7,135 nucleotides of DNA. Source: CAUZIZ01 sp963579905. Its GTDB lineage: Bacteria > Acidobacteriota > UBA6911 > RPQK01 > JAJDTT01. Position 1 is the stretch's first letter, and the number at the start of each line of letters is the position of its first letter. The position numbers and the translations under genes were made by a program. Under the pieces are notes generated by a model, which was given only the letters and a program-made list of their open reading frames with translations, was not told the origin of the DNA and made no database searches. The DNA lies in contig CAUZIZ010000224.1 of assembly GCA_963579905.1 (NCBI GenBank), positions 1-7,135 on the forward strand, read 5' to 3'. This document shows positions 1-6,725 of this stretch, in pieces.

Positions 1-428
1 TGCGAGCCCTGGAAGTCGTGCAGGCCCAGGGAAGGACGGCTCCAGCGGATCCCATCCGAACTCTCGAGGTAGCAGAACACTCCAGGGTGCTCAGGAACAA
101 GTACCTCCCCCGTTCTCAATCCAGAGGGGCGAAGGTACTCTGGAAGGCTGGTGCCCCGATAGTAGAGTCGGTAGCGGTCGTCGTGCTTGAGCAGTCCCAG
201 CGCGATACTGAGATTGCCTTCCCAGGGCCGGTCAAAGGTCAGTACCTTACCCGCCGACCTCGGCTCATGCAGCTTGAGCCTCACACCCTTCATGGACTCG
301 ATCAGGTAGTCGTCCACGAACAGCTCCAGTCGAGAGTCAATGTCCAGGGACTCTGCGGTCTCAGCTGGGTTCGCTAATGCATACGACAGAGAGAACAGCA
401 GACAGAAAATAGGCAGTACCATCCTCAT
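1..428 (-). CDS. Gene A: secreted beta-propeller (glycoside-hydrolase-like) protein, N-terminal part only
   Basis: The reading frame is open from the start codon to the window edge (142 full codons), so the C-terminus is outside. The first residues (MRMVLPIFCLLFSLSYALA) form a signal peptide with likely cleavage after ALA, so the product is exported; no lipobox is seen. The mature protein starts with the family signature S-L-D-I-D-S-R-L-E-L-F-V-D-D, then FDRPWEG, YRLYYRG and SSDGIRWSRP, the first Asp-box-like blade motif of the propeller. These segments match gene B almost position by position (SRLELFLD, YDQPWED, YRMYYR, SRDGIRWTRP), so A and B are tandem duplicates. A has about 18 extra residues between YYRG and the SSDGIRW motif. 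The start at 428 is chosen over an ATG at 431 because its GGGAGG is then 7 nt away, as in gene B. Family membership is secure. The activity is unknown; carbohydrate binding or hydrolysis is inferred from the fold. Confidence 0.85.
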   Translation of the reverse strand, partial: MRMVLPIFCLLFSLSYALANPAETAESLDIDSRLELFVDDYLIESMKGVRLKLHEPRSAGKVLTFDRPWEGNLSIALGLLKHDDRYRLYYRGTSLPEYLRPSGLRTGEVLVPEHPGVFCYLESSDGIRWSRPSLGLHDFQGS

Positions 429-435
429 CATCGAT

Positions 436-441
436 CCTCCC
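436..441 (-). promoter_or_regulatory. Ribosome binding site of gene A (decides start)
   Basis: GGGAGG on the minus strand lies 7 nt upstream of the ATG at 428 but only 4 nt upstream of the tandem ATG at 431. The 7-nt spacing equals that of genes B and C, favouring 428. The short gap between B and A shows no clear terminator, consistent with co-transcription. Confidence 0.6.
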
Positions 442-497
442 TGCTGGAATTGCAGGCCACCTCCACCAGATCTATACCTGCACGAAGAAGGGGGTTC

Positions 498-1940
498 CTA
501 CTTGAACCTCAGGGAGTACAGATCCGCGTCCTTCATGATGAAGCGCAGCCGCACCGGCTTTCCGGCGATCCGAGTCAGATCGCCTCCCTCCCTCCAGGAC
601 ACCACCCGTTCAATTTCGTCCCCTATGATCTCCGTGCACTCGGCAGCCGTAAAACCAGGGATAGGGCTCCCACCGGTGTCCTGGATCTCCACCTGCAGCC
701 CGCCTGCTGCTGACGTGGAGTAGTTGATCATCAGTTCCTTGCCCGTGAACCGAAGGCCCCTGGTGATCATCTCTCCTCCTTCGTAAGGGGCATGGACCGA
801 GGTGAAGCCATCGGTGCGAAGGACCATCCGCTCCAGGCGGGCCGTGTCCTGCGCGTAGTCCCGTTGCACGTACAGGGACATTTCCCCTTCCCCGGTAGGC
901 ACCACTCCCAGAGCAGGATAGTTGGTACGGGAGGTCCAGTTGCTATCCCCGGTGCCAGGACGGATCAGGCTTTCCCTGAAGCTGAAATCGTAAAGCGTCG
1001 TCCCCGCCCGGCTGCTCAACAGGACTCCGTCCGAGATATCCCTCACCCTCCAGTCCGGATCGACCGGGTAGGAGGGATCCTTGCCCAACGCCACAGTCTG
1101 AGCCTCGTTCAGGACCCGACGGCGAGCCTGAAAGCGACCCGGCAGGGCGATATAGATGTGGGGAGCCCGGAAGTAGGGGTGGGTCTGGTTGGTATAGAGA
1201 TGCTGGGAGGGCACAGTAGCTCTGGTGTCGGTGTAGGTCATGAGCACGGGATCGGTCCAAGTGAGAAAATCCTTGGAAGTCGAGCGCGCGACGGATCGCC
1301 GTCCACCTACCATGTGGCGACAGTAGAGCAGGTAGCAGCGCTCTGCCTCCGACCAGAACATCACGTTCTGGGAGTCGAAATGGTTCCTCAAGCTCCTGGG
1401 AACAATGGCCTTCTCTTGCACCCGCTCCCAGTGGATTCCATCACCGGAGACATATCCGAGAAGTCCCTCTTTCCCCTCGCTATTGGCCTTCAGCCGCTGG
1501 GAGGAAGGGACTCCTGGGCGGCCGTCGATGAAGGGGCAGAACTGGCGTCCCGGGGGACGGATGATGTTGTTCTGCCGGCTTCCCTCGAACTCGACCAGGC
1601 CCAGTGAGGGACGGGTCCATCTGATTCCGTCCCGGCTCTCGGCATAGCAGGTGTATCCGGGGGATGGATCCGATTGACATCGATAGTACATGCGGTAGAC
1701 ATCACCGTCCTTGAGGACGGTCGTGTAGAAGGAGTACCAGTCCTCCCAGGGCTGGTCGTACTCGATGGCAACTTCTGCAGACCGGGGCTCCTGGAGGCGG
1801 AGCCTCGTTCCCTTGAGCTGTCCGATCAACTGGTAATCCAGGAAAAGCTCCAGCCGGGAGCCGATGTCCAAGGCATTCTCTGCTGCCATGGGTAGTAGAG
1901 CCATAGAAACCAGGCAGGCTGAGACCAGTCCTATCCTCAT
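498..1940 (-). CDS. Gene B: secreted beta-propeller (glycoside-hydrolase-like) protein with C-terminal beta-sandwich, intact
   Basis: The 480-residue product is the only complete, undamaged paralog here and serves as the reference for the others. Residues 1-23 are a signal peptide (hydrophobic LVSACLVSMALL, cleavage near A20 or A23). The family signature SRLELFLD is at 28-35 and YDQPWED at 61-67. Propeller blade motifs are SRDGIRW (102-108), SGDGIHW (165-171) and TSKDFLTW (221-228), plus FDSQNV (188-193). From about residue 380 a beta-sandwich module follows (GEMITRGLRFTGKELMIN, VEIQD, PIPGF), ending in W449, GKPVRLRF and DADLYSLRF. The ATG at 1940 has an AGGAGG 7 nt upstream; the stop is TAG. 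Gene A follows after a 69-bp gap, suggesting an operon. The fold resembles the GH32/43-type five-bladed propellers, but I see no set of catalytic acids I could name, so a hydrolase role is inference. Confidence 0.9.
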   Translation of the reverse strand: MRIGLVSACLVSMALLPMAAENALDIGSRLELFLDYQLIGQLKGTRLRLQEPRSAEVAIEYDQPWEDWYSFYTTVLKDGDVYRMYYRCQSDPSPGYTCYAESRDGIRWTRPSLGLVEFEGSRQNNIIRPPGRQFCPFIDGRPGVPSSQRLKANSEGKEGLLGYVSGDGIHWERVQEKAIVPRSLRNHFDSQNVMFWSEAERCYLLYCRHMVGGRRSVARSTSKDFLTWTDPVLMTYTDTRATVPSQHLYTNQTHPYFRAPHIYIALPGRFQARRRVLNEAQTVALGKDPSYPVDPDWRVRDISDGVLLSSRAGTTLYDFSFRESLIRPGTGDSNWTSRTNYPALGVVPTGEGEMSLYVQRDYAQDTARLERMVLRTDGFTSVHAPYEGGEMITRGLRFTGKELMINYSTSAAGGLQVEIQDTGGSPIPGFTAAECTEIIGDEIERVVSWREGGDLTRIAGKPVRLRFIMKDADLYSLRFK

Positions 1941-1947
1941 TCTCCAT

Positions 1948-1953
1948 CCTCCT
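1948..1953 (-). promoter_or_regulatory. Ribosome binding site of gene B
   Basis: A perfect AGGAGG on the minus strand lies 7 nt before the ATG at 1940. It supports this start over the upstream out-of-frame ATG located inside the spacer. Confidence 0.7.
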
Positions 1954-2097
1954 TTTCGAGGGCATTCAACGTTGTCATTCCTTCAGCGCCATCATGAGAC
2001 CTCACTTCTGGCTAGTCTAGACCCCACTGCTGGAATTCCTGTTCTGCGCCGGCCAGGTGGGCGTATTTCACAGTCATGGTCCGAGTGGCGTGAATAG
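1954..2097. other. Upstream region of gene B, no gene recognised
   Basis: This stretch must contain any promoter specific to genes B and A, but I see no convincing -35/-10 pair. A short CTAG-T-CTAG element is near 2013-2021. The right part (about 2057-2106, plus strand) could hold further eroded N-terminal sequence of the serine protease relic in another frame (GVNSDYL just before the relic's PEIDLAVLKV), which would require a one-base frameshift near 2104. That extension is speculative. Confidence 0.35.
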
Positions 2098-2316
2098 CGA
2101 CTACCTGAGATCGACTTGGCCGTCCTCAAGGTACATCCAAAGTTCATGGAAGGCCTGCAACCATTCACACTCGTTTCAGATAGTGAGGAGAAGAATCTCA
2201 GAGCAGGACTTCCGGTTGTTGCCTTTGGATCTCCACTGAGCCAAACATTTTTAGCAACACAAGGAATCATCTCGAAGGTCGAAGACGGCGCCCTCCTCGG
2301 AGTGCTGAACAGCCTA
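2098..2316 (+). pseudogene. Relic of a trypsin/HtrA-like serine protease (S1 fold), middle part only
   Basis: The plus-strand frame right after a TAG (2095-2097) reads PEIDLAVLKV, the classic segment around the catalytic Asp of HtrA/DegP-type trypsin-like proteases. It then reads LPVVAFGSPLSQTF (about 2209-2250) and ATQGIISKVEDG, matching the family's G-x-P-V-x-A-x-G-S-P-L and T-x-G-I-(I/V)-S strands. Nothing like the catalytic His segment upstream or the GNSGGP Ser motif downstream is present, and no start codon with a ribosome binding site exists. After about 2316 the frame stays open to a TAG at 2533-2535, but the sequence loses all family resemblance and overlaps the opposite-strand ThuA relic. 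I therefore read it as a decayed fragment of a formerly periplasmic protease. The alternative is a chance resemblance, unlikely given three ordered motifs. Confidence 0.6.
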
Positions 2317-2378
2317 TCCCCGAGTGTGGCCACTCCGCTCAGTCTTCTTGTTCTTTTTCAGCTTTCCTTTTCCCCGCA
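2317..2378. other. Pyrimidine-rich junction between two converging gene relics
   Basis: About 2341-2377 is strongly pyrimidine-biased on the plus strand (T and C runs with few purines), unlike the flanking sequence. It lies exactly where the protease relic (plus strand) and the ThuA relic (minus strand) both lose recognisable homology. The simplest reading is a deletion or rearrangement scar that removed the 3' ends of two convergent genes. Confidence 0.35.
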
Positions 2379-2648
2379 GGACGCAGTTGACGACCTCCAT
2401 CTATCGAGGTATTTTCGAAAAATGTCCAGCTGGACTTTCGGCAGAGTTCGTCGCCGGATTGATCAGATCGCCACGTCGGCATTATTCAACACGTCGATTC
2501 CGGGAATGTCGTTTCGGTCCTCGGCGCTGGTGTAGACCAGTGAAATCTTGAAGTCCTTGCCCAGATGTTTCAGGGCGAATGGAGGCAGTGTTTCATCGGT
2601 CTTGTACTCGTCTTCCGCCATCACAATGACCACGTGTCTACGCTGGTC
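2379..2648 (-). pseudogene. Relic of a ThuA-like domain protein, N-terminal half, interrupted by TGA
   Basis: The minus-strand frame from 2648 reads D-Q-R-R-H-V-V-I-V-M-A-E-D-E-Y-K-T, then ETLPPFALKHLG, IPGIDVLNNADVAI, a TGA at 2463-2465, and SIRRRTLPKVQLDIFRKYLD in the same frame. This is the N-terminal pattern of ThuA-like proteins (glutamine-amidotransferase-like fold): E-D-E-Y-x-x-x-E-T-L-P, then a P-G-L-x-x-L-x-x-A-D strand, R-R-R, and a helix ending in Y-L. A decayed T-A-S (2379-2387) matches the family's R-T-A-S-H-A-F, but a few residues before it are missing. The usual start, signal peptide and C-terminal half are absent. ThuA-like proteins are linked to sugar utilisation, which fits the neighbourhood. 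The frame happens to match that of gene C's tail, which ends about 40 nt upstream. Confidence 0.72.
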
Positions 2649-2687
2649 GAGCGGGTGACTCGGAGCACAGCGGCCTGGAGACTGGCG

Positions 2688-2783
2688 CTACCTACCCATT
2701 CGGAAAGTGTAGAGGCGGGCCTTGTCCAGAACTACTCGCAGACAAACTATCCGTCCAAACACCTCCTGCAGACTCGCCAATTT
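2688..2783 (-). pseudogene. Detached C-terminal tail of gene C after the in-frame TGA
   Basis: After the TGA at 2784-2786, the same frame continues for 31 sense codons to a TAG at 2688-2690. It encodes KLASLQ, then GRIVCLRVVLDKARLYTFRM. This aligns with the end of gene B (GKPVRLRFIMKDADLYSLRF) without gaps over the last strands, so it is the original C-terminus. Changes at conserved positions (R to C, F to V) suggest drift after the stop arose. Confidence 0.75.
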
Positions 2784-5237
2784 TCACTCAACAGAATAGG
2801 AGACAGCATCACCGGAAAAAGGCTTACTTTCCTCCAATCCCAGCCCGGGAAAGACGTTGCCCTCAGCGTCCTGCACCTCTACTCGGATGCTTCCTCCAGG
2901 ATCGGTCTGGGCGTTGATCAAGAGGCGATTCCCCTCCTGCACCAGCGGATGGGTCGTGAACTCACCCTGCCCTTCGACGGGCTCCACGCGGCCCAGCCTT
3001 CCTGCCTTACAGTGCGCCAAGCCCGGTATCCAGATCGAGGACTGCGACTCTTTGAAGAAATCCTCCCAGCTGGTGAAGAAGGGAGCCTTGCTGTAGTCGG
3101 GAAAAGTCGTCTTGAAAAACTCGAGTCCCAGATCGTCGAGCTTCACACGACGCTTCCTGACCGTGTCCCTGGCTGCGGCCAGCATGTAGCGGGCCGGATT
3201 TCCCAAATACGGAAACCACCATTCTTCCTCGCCCTCGGAGTTGGTGACGGGATAGTACTCGGCCAGGTTGTTGGCGAAACCGGCATCGAAGGTGCCCACC
3301 GGTCCGTTGGATAACCAGGGAATTCGGCCCTCGTCGAAGCGGTGCCAGTGGATGCGATCGCGGCTCCAGATCAGCTCTTGAAACTGGGTCTGCAAGACCA
3401 GGTTGTAGTGGACTACCGTCCCGAAGTAGAGCTGCCCTCCCGTATCCGATTCCACAAGGCCCGCGGGAAACACGTAGCCAAAACTGTAGAAGGTGGTGCC
3501 GCGTAGGTCGTACTCATCCGGGGAGACGATGTGGCGCCGGTTCCAGGTTCTCCCATCTCGGCTCCAGATCAGGCCCCGAGAGCGTCGGGCGCTCTTCTTG
3601 AAATACTCGTGGGAAACACCGTGCGGAGGATACGGCGGAGACTCAGGGCGGAAGTAGTAATAGAAGGTCTTTGACTTGGGATCGTAGTGGGTGAAGGTGG
3701 ATCGAGCCGACTGATACAAGGCATTGGGCTCCCCCTCGAAGGGGTAGGTCGAGGCATGTTCCGTCGTGACTCCCAGCGTCATCCCCGTTCCGGAGCGGAG
3801 GATCGGCTCCCGAGTGAGGGCCAGAAACAGATCTCCCCTGCGCTCCAGGGGCCAGAACTCGGCAGGCTGAGGCCGAAAATCCCCCGAGTATTGGGTCGGG
3901 GAATCGACCACCTTTCGTGCAAAATAGCGCAGCACGAAACGGTCCATGTCCACCGGGCCATCCTGCCTGGGATCGTAGAAGCGAAAGCGGTAGTGGCTAG
4001 GGGTAGGGCGGTCCTGGGTGGGATAGGGATAGCTGTCAGACTGTCCGTCTTGGAGGAAATCCTCCTGGGTCAAGTCACGCAGAATGTTGTTGGCCTTGGA
4101 GCCGCGGAAATTGACTCGTCCCAGATCGGGCTTTCGCCAGTGAATCCCGTCGTCTGAGACCAACTGGCAAAGATAGCGCGGCCTCCCGACGGATCCCCCA
4201 AAGTGGCGGTACAAGGCATCTTCGTCCACCGCTCCGGCGTAGTAGGTTGCCTGGTATTGGCCCGATACTGGGTCCTGTGAGAGAGATCGGATCGAGACGA
4301 CATAAGAGCCCTCCTCCCAGGGTTGGTCCAGCTTCAGCATGGGACCGGCCGAGAGCCGGCTGAGGCCGTCCGGCCGGTGGTGCAGGCCGCTGGAAGCATC
4401 CAGGATCCAGTCATCCAACAGATACTGGGGCTGCAGACCGGGCCGAAGGGGCAGGCGCGGGACCCGTGCCTCCTGGGAGTCCTCGATTCGGAACTGGCGC
4501 ACCAGGTAGGGGCCCACCGGCTTTCCGTTTTTCAAGAATCGGACTCGAAGCCAGTATTCGCCCCGGGGCCAGCCCTTCCCGTCAAAGCTCTGCCGCTGGG
4601 TGTTGTGATCCAGGTCCAATCTTACCGGCCCCGCGATTCTAGCCTGGTCCGGGCTTAGTACGTCTACCTCGACCCGACACGATTTCACCCGATCGGGAAG
4701 CGTCCGAATCGTATAGCCGATCTCGGGATGATCGATGTAGACCGGGCGTTCGGGGCTGCACTCGATGACCTGCCACTTGGACTCCGCCAGCGACTGCTGC
4801 CGCCCCTGCAGCATCGGGAAGAACTGCCTGGGATCCAACTGTAGGCTGCGAGTGCCCACCCGCTTCCCCTGACTCGAGAGCTGGAGCCGGAACTGGTAGT
4901 GTCCCATCTCCCACTGCCAATCGGGGAGTGGTCCATAGCGGCCCTCGTCCAGGAGGGGAAACTCGATCTCCAGTTCACCCGTGTCGTTCTCTCTCGAAGC
5001 TACAGCTGTCAGTTGGTGACTGAAGCCGTAGGGCTGGGTGATGGTCAGGTCTACGTCCAGCGAAGAGGCCGTGGCCTGTGAGGGCCAGTCGAAGATCAGT
5101 TTCTGGTGGAGGTAGTCCTGGTGCCGGACCATGAGCCAGTGGTCCTGGGCCTCGCTGTCGAAGCTTGCCAGGTATATCAGACCCGCTAGGAAGAGAGAGA
5201 CGACGACGGCTTTTTGCTTCGATGTTCTTCGGATCAT
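2784..5237 (-). CDS. Gene C: large secreted multi-domain beta-propeller protein, C-terminally truncated by a premature TGA
   Basis: From the ATG at 5237 the product has 817 residues. Residues 1-30 are a signal peptide (RRTSKQK, hydrophobic VVVSLFLAGLIYLASF, cleavage near SEA). Residues 31-255 are beta-rich and look like two Ig-like sandwich domains (second ending EYWLRVRFLKNGKPVGPYLVRQF); genes A, B and D lack them. The family signature QYLLDDWILD is at 271-280 and LDQPWEEG at 303-310. Blade motifs are SDDGIHW (361-367), SRDGRTW (559-565) and SRDRIHW (625-631), with FDAGFANN at 650-657. The C-terminal sandwich starts near 755 (GEFTTHPLV, NRLLINAQTDPGG, VEVQD) and stops after SGDAVSYSVE, about 32 residues short. 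The upstream in-frame ATG at 5276 is rejected because it would bury the signal peptide and lacks the AAAGGA seen 7 nt before 5237. Substrate unknown; a polysaccharide-related extracytoplasmic role is inferred. Confidence 0.85.
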   Translation of the reverse strand: MIRRTSKQKAVVVSLFLAGLIYLASFDSEAQDHWLMVRHQDYLHQKLIFDWPSQATASSLDVDLTITQPYGFSHQLTAVASRENDTGELEIEFPLLDEGRYGPLPDWQWEMGHYQFRLQLSSQGKRVGTRSLQLDPRQFFPMLQGRQQSLAESKWQVIECSPERPVYIDHPEIGYTIRTLPDRVKSCRVEVDVLSPDQARIAGPVRLDLDHNTQRQSFDGKGWPRGEYWLRVRFLKNGKPVGPYLVRQFRIEDSQEARVPRLPLRPGLQPQYLLDDWILDASSGLHHRPDGLSRLSAGPMLKLDQPWEEGSYVVSIRSLSQDPVSGQYQATYYAGAVDEDALYRHFGGSVGRPRYLCQLVSDDGIHWRKPDLGRVNFRGSKANNILRDLTQEDFLQDGQSDSYPYPTQDRPTPSHYRFRFYDPRQDGPVDMDRFVLRYFARKVVDSPTQYSGDFRPQPAEFWPLERRGDLFLALTREPILRSGTGMTLGVTTEHASTYPFEGEPNALYQSARSTFTHYDPKSKTFYYYFRPESPPYPPHGVSHEYFKKSARRSRGLIWSRDGRTWNRRHIVSPDEYDLRGTTFYSFGYVFPAGLVESDTGGQLYFGTVVHYNLVLQTQFQELIWSRDRIHWHRFDEGRIPWLSNGPVGTFDAGFANNLAEYYPVTNSEGEEEWWFPYLGNPARYMLAAARDTVRKRRVKLDDLGLEFFKTTFPDYSKAPFFTSWEDFFKESQSSIWIPGLAHCKAGRLGRVEPVEGQGEFTTHPLVQEGNRLLINAQTDPGGSIRVEVQDAEGNVFPGLGLEESKPFSGDAVSYSVE

Positions 5238-5244
5238 AACCGGT

Positions 5245-5250
5245 TCCTTT
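5245..5250 (-). promoter_or_regulatory. Ribosome binding site of gene C (decides start)
   Basis: AAAGGA on the minus strand is 7 nt before the ATG at 5237, the same spacing as in genes A and B. It places the signal peptide at the very N-terminus. Confidence 0.6.
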
Positions 5251-5495
5251 CGGGTCAAGGCTGCCCCAGCCCGCACTGGATCATTCAGAGGGAAATTTCA
5301 TTGTCGAGAGCAAGGAAGATTTTGCTGTTGTCCAGCTCTCTCCTCGGAACTTGGCCTCATATTGCTAACGGCTCAAGTCGTTCGCGGCTCTGTCAGATCG
5401 CGGTTCGGGAGCTCATTCCTCGACAGATTAACACGAGCCTGCATATCGTCGCTTCCTGCTGATCTTGTCGAGTTTCGGTAGTAAGTGGTAGAAAC

Positions 5496-5499
5496 GGAG
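5496..5499 (+). promoter_or_regulatory. Weak, closely spaced ribosome binding site of gene D
   Basis: The only purine-rich match before the ATG at 5502 is GGAG, with just 2 nt spacing, unlike the 7-nt spacing of the other paralogs. The start is nevertheless supported because the signal peptide begins right there (MRILRSVSFLLFVV). Confidence 0.35.
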
Positions 5500-5501
5500 T
5501 A

Positions 5502-6725
5502 ATGAGAATACTCAGATCAGTCTCTTTCCTGCTGTTTGTTGTGACTCACGCCCTGGCCGGGAGTTCTCCCCTCGACATCGCCGACCGGGCACAGCTCTTC
5601 GTGGATCGGGTTCTGGTCCAGCGAAGCGATCGGGTCTTCTTCACCCAACACTCTGGGACGCCGCATCCCGAGAATCCCCTGGTTCGGGCAGACCAACCTT
5701 GGGAGGGCTGGCGTCTGGAGATGCATGGGAGCGTGATCTACGACCAGGAAAAAAAGATCTTCAAGATGTGGTACCTCGGCGATGCGGGGGACTCGAAGGA
5801 ATACTTCGAGCAGCGCTACTTCATCTGCTATGCCACCAGTCGCGACGGGATTCGATGGGAGAAGCCGCTTGTGGGAACACTGCCTTCGAGCAACGGAAAA
5901 CCCCACAACGTGGTCCTGACGGGGACTACCCTTGGAAACGTCATCAAGGACCCTCGAGACCCCGATCCCAACCGTCGCTACAAGATGATCGGCTCCCATG
6001 CCCGAACCTATGTTTCACCCGATGGGTTGAACTGGCAGCCTTACAGCCAGGGATCGGTCTGGCCCGATGTGGCCGACGCCACCACGGGATTCTGGGACCA
6101 GCGCCGGCAACTATTCGTCATGTTTCCCAAGGTAGGAAGGAGGGCACGGACCTTCTGGCTCGGTCAGAAACGGCGTCTCTTCTACACGATTACGAGCCGC
6201 AACTTCGTGGAGTGGACCGAGCCGGTTCTCAGCTGGACGACGGACTCACGGGATGATGCCGGATCCCTGGCACGGATTGAGCGGGTCCGCCCCGTCCTCG
6301 ACCAGCCCGACGACCCTGAGCTGATGCGCACCGAGTATTACGGCGTTGGCGTCTACACTGCCGAGAGCTGTACCATCGGATTCCCTTGGATCTTCACCAT
6401 CAACAACAATGCTCGCTGGGGAAACCACGAGGGTCCCCAGGAGGTCCAATTGGCGGTTTCGAGAGACCTCTTTCACTGGGAACGACCCTTTCGGACACCC
6501 GTCATTTCTTTGATTGATGTAGGGCAGTGGGACTGCTGCTATCAGGCAACCGGAAATCGGGCTCTCCGAGTTGGCGACGAGATACGCCTCTACTACGACG
6601 GCGCTACCTACACCCACGGGACTCCGGCCCTGTATCGCGCCGAGTTTGAGGATGGAAGACCCACCGGACGCGACCGCTTCACGGCTTCTATTGGCCTGGC
6701 CCCTGGATCGATTCGTCTCGGTTGA
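5502..6725 (+). CDS. Gene D: secreted beta-propeller (glycoside-hydrolase-like) protein, frame disrupted before the C-terminal domain
   Basis: The frame encodes 407 residues. Residues 1-19 are a signal peptide (hydrophobic SFLLFVVTHALA). The family signature DIADRAQLFVD is at 25-35 and ADQPWEGW at 63-70. Four blade motifs are clear: TSRDGIRW (112-119), SPDGLNW (172-178), TSRNFVEW (231-238) and VSRDLFHW (319-326), followed by IDVGQWD (338-344), GDEIRLYYDG (358-367) and the propeller-closing SIGLA (396-400). Right after SIGLA the frame drifts into PGSIRLG and a TGA, while the +1 frame continues with DRFVSVDAG and a full C-terminal sandwich to TAA at 7024-7026. Removing one C from the run at 6700-6703, or adding two bases, would restore a protein of about 507 residues, close to gene B's 480. 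It is therefore a pseudogene, a recent mutation or a sequencing error. Its propeller subtype differs from A and B, so it is an older paralog rather than a fresh duplicate. Confidence 0.85.
   Translation: MRILRSVSFLLFVVTHALAGSSPLDIADRAQLFVDRVLVQRSDRVFFTQHSGTPHPENPLVRADQPWEGWRLEMHGSVIYDQEKKIFKMWYLGDAGDSKEYFEQRYFICYATSRDGIRWEKPLVGTLPSSNGKPHNVVLTGTTLGNVIKDPRDPDPNRRYKMIGSHARTYVSPDGLNWQPYSQGSVWPDVADATTGFWDQRRQLFVMFPKVGRRARTFWLGQKRRLFYTITSRNFVEWTEPVLSWTTDSRDDAGSLARIERVRPVLDQPDDPELMRTEYYGVGVYTAESCTIGFPWIFTINNNARWGNHEGPQEVQLAVSRDLFHWERPFRTPVISLIDVGQWDCCYQATGNRALRVGDEIRLYYDGATYTHGTPALYRAEFEDGRPTGRDRFTASIGLAPGSIRLG

Larger units (their letters stand above)
5238..5501. promoter_or_regulatory. Divergent intergenic region between genes C and D
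   Basis: This 264-bp region must carry the promoters of both divergently transcribed genes, so shared control is plausible. I cannot point to a convincing sigma-70 -35/-10 pair on either strand and see no clear operator palindrome. No coding sequence is recognisable; the open frames crossing it have no family features. Confidence 0.4.

Noticed and set aside
792..1607. Plus-strand 271-residue open frame opposite gene B
   Set aside because: It is antisense to the conserved propeller of gene B, has low-complexity composition and no ribosome binding site or signal peptide.
440..2037. CTGCTGGAATT repeated upstream of genes A (440-450) and B (2027-2037)
   Set aside because: The copies lie at different distances from the two starts (about 10 and about 90 nt), and an 11-bp match is within chance expectation.
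2341..2380. Pyrimidine tract followed by CAG resembling a eukaryotic 3' splice site
   Set aside because: Signal peptides, Shine-Dalgarno sequences and gene density show bacterial DNA; the resemblance is accidental.
2463..2786. TGA used as a sense codon (recoding or alternative genetic code), since two TGAs interrupt conserved frames
   Set aside because: The gene C TGA sits at a Trp position, but the ThuA-relic TGA sits where the family has an aliphatic residue, so no single reassignment fits. A TAG also interrupts the frame, TGG is used freely for Trp, the base composition is not typical of TGA-recoding lineages, and other damage is present. Mutation is simpler.
2565..3314. Plus-strand 249-residue open frame opposite the end of gene C
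   Set aside because: It runs antisense to the conserved gene C domain and across the ThuA relic, with no recognisable motifs; it is a shadow frame.
6696..6725. Programmed +1 frameshifting in gene D
   Set aside because: The zero-frame stop is about 20 nt past the likely shift point rather than in the ribosomal A site, and no stimulatory element is recognisable. A homopolymer indel explains the data.
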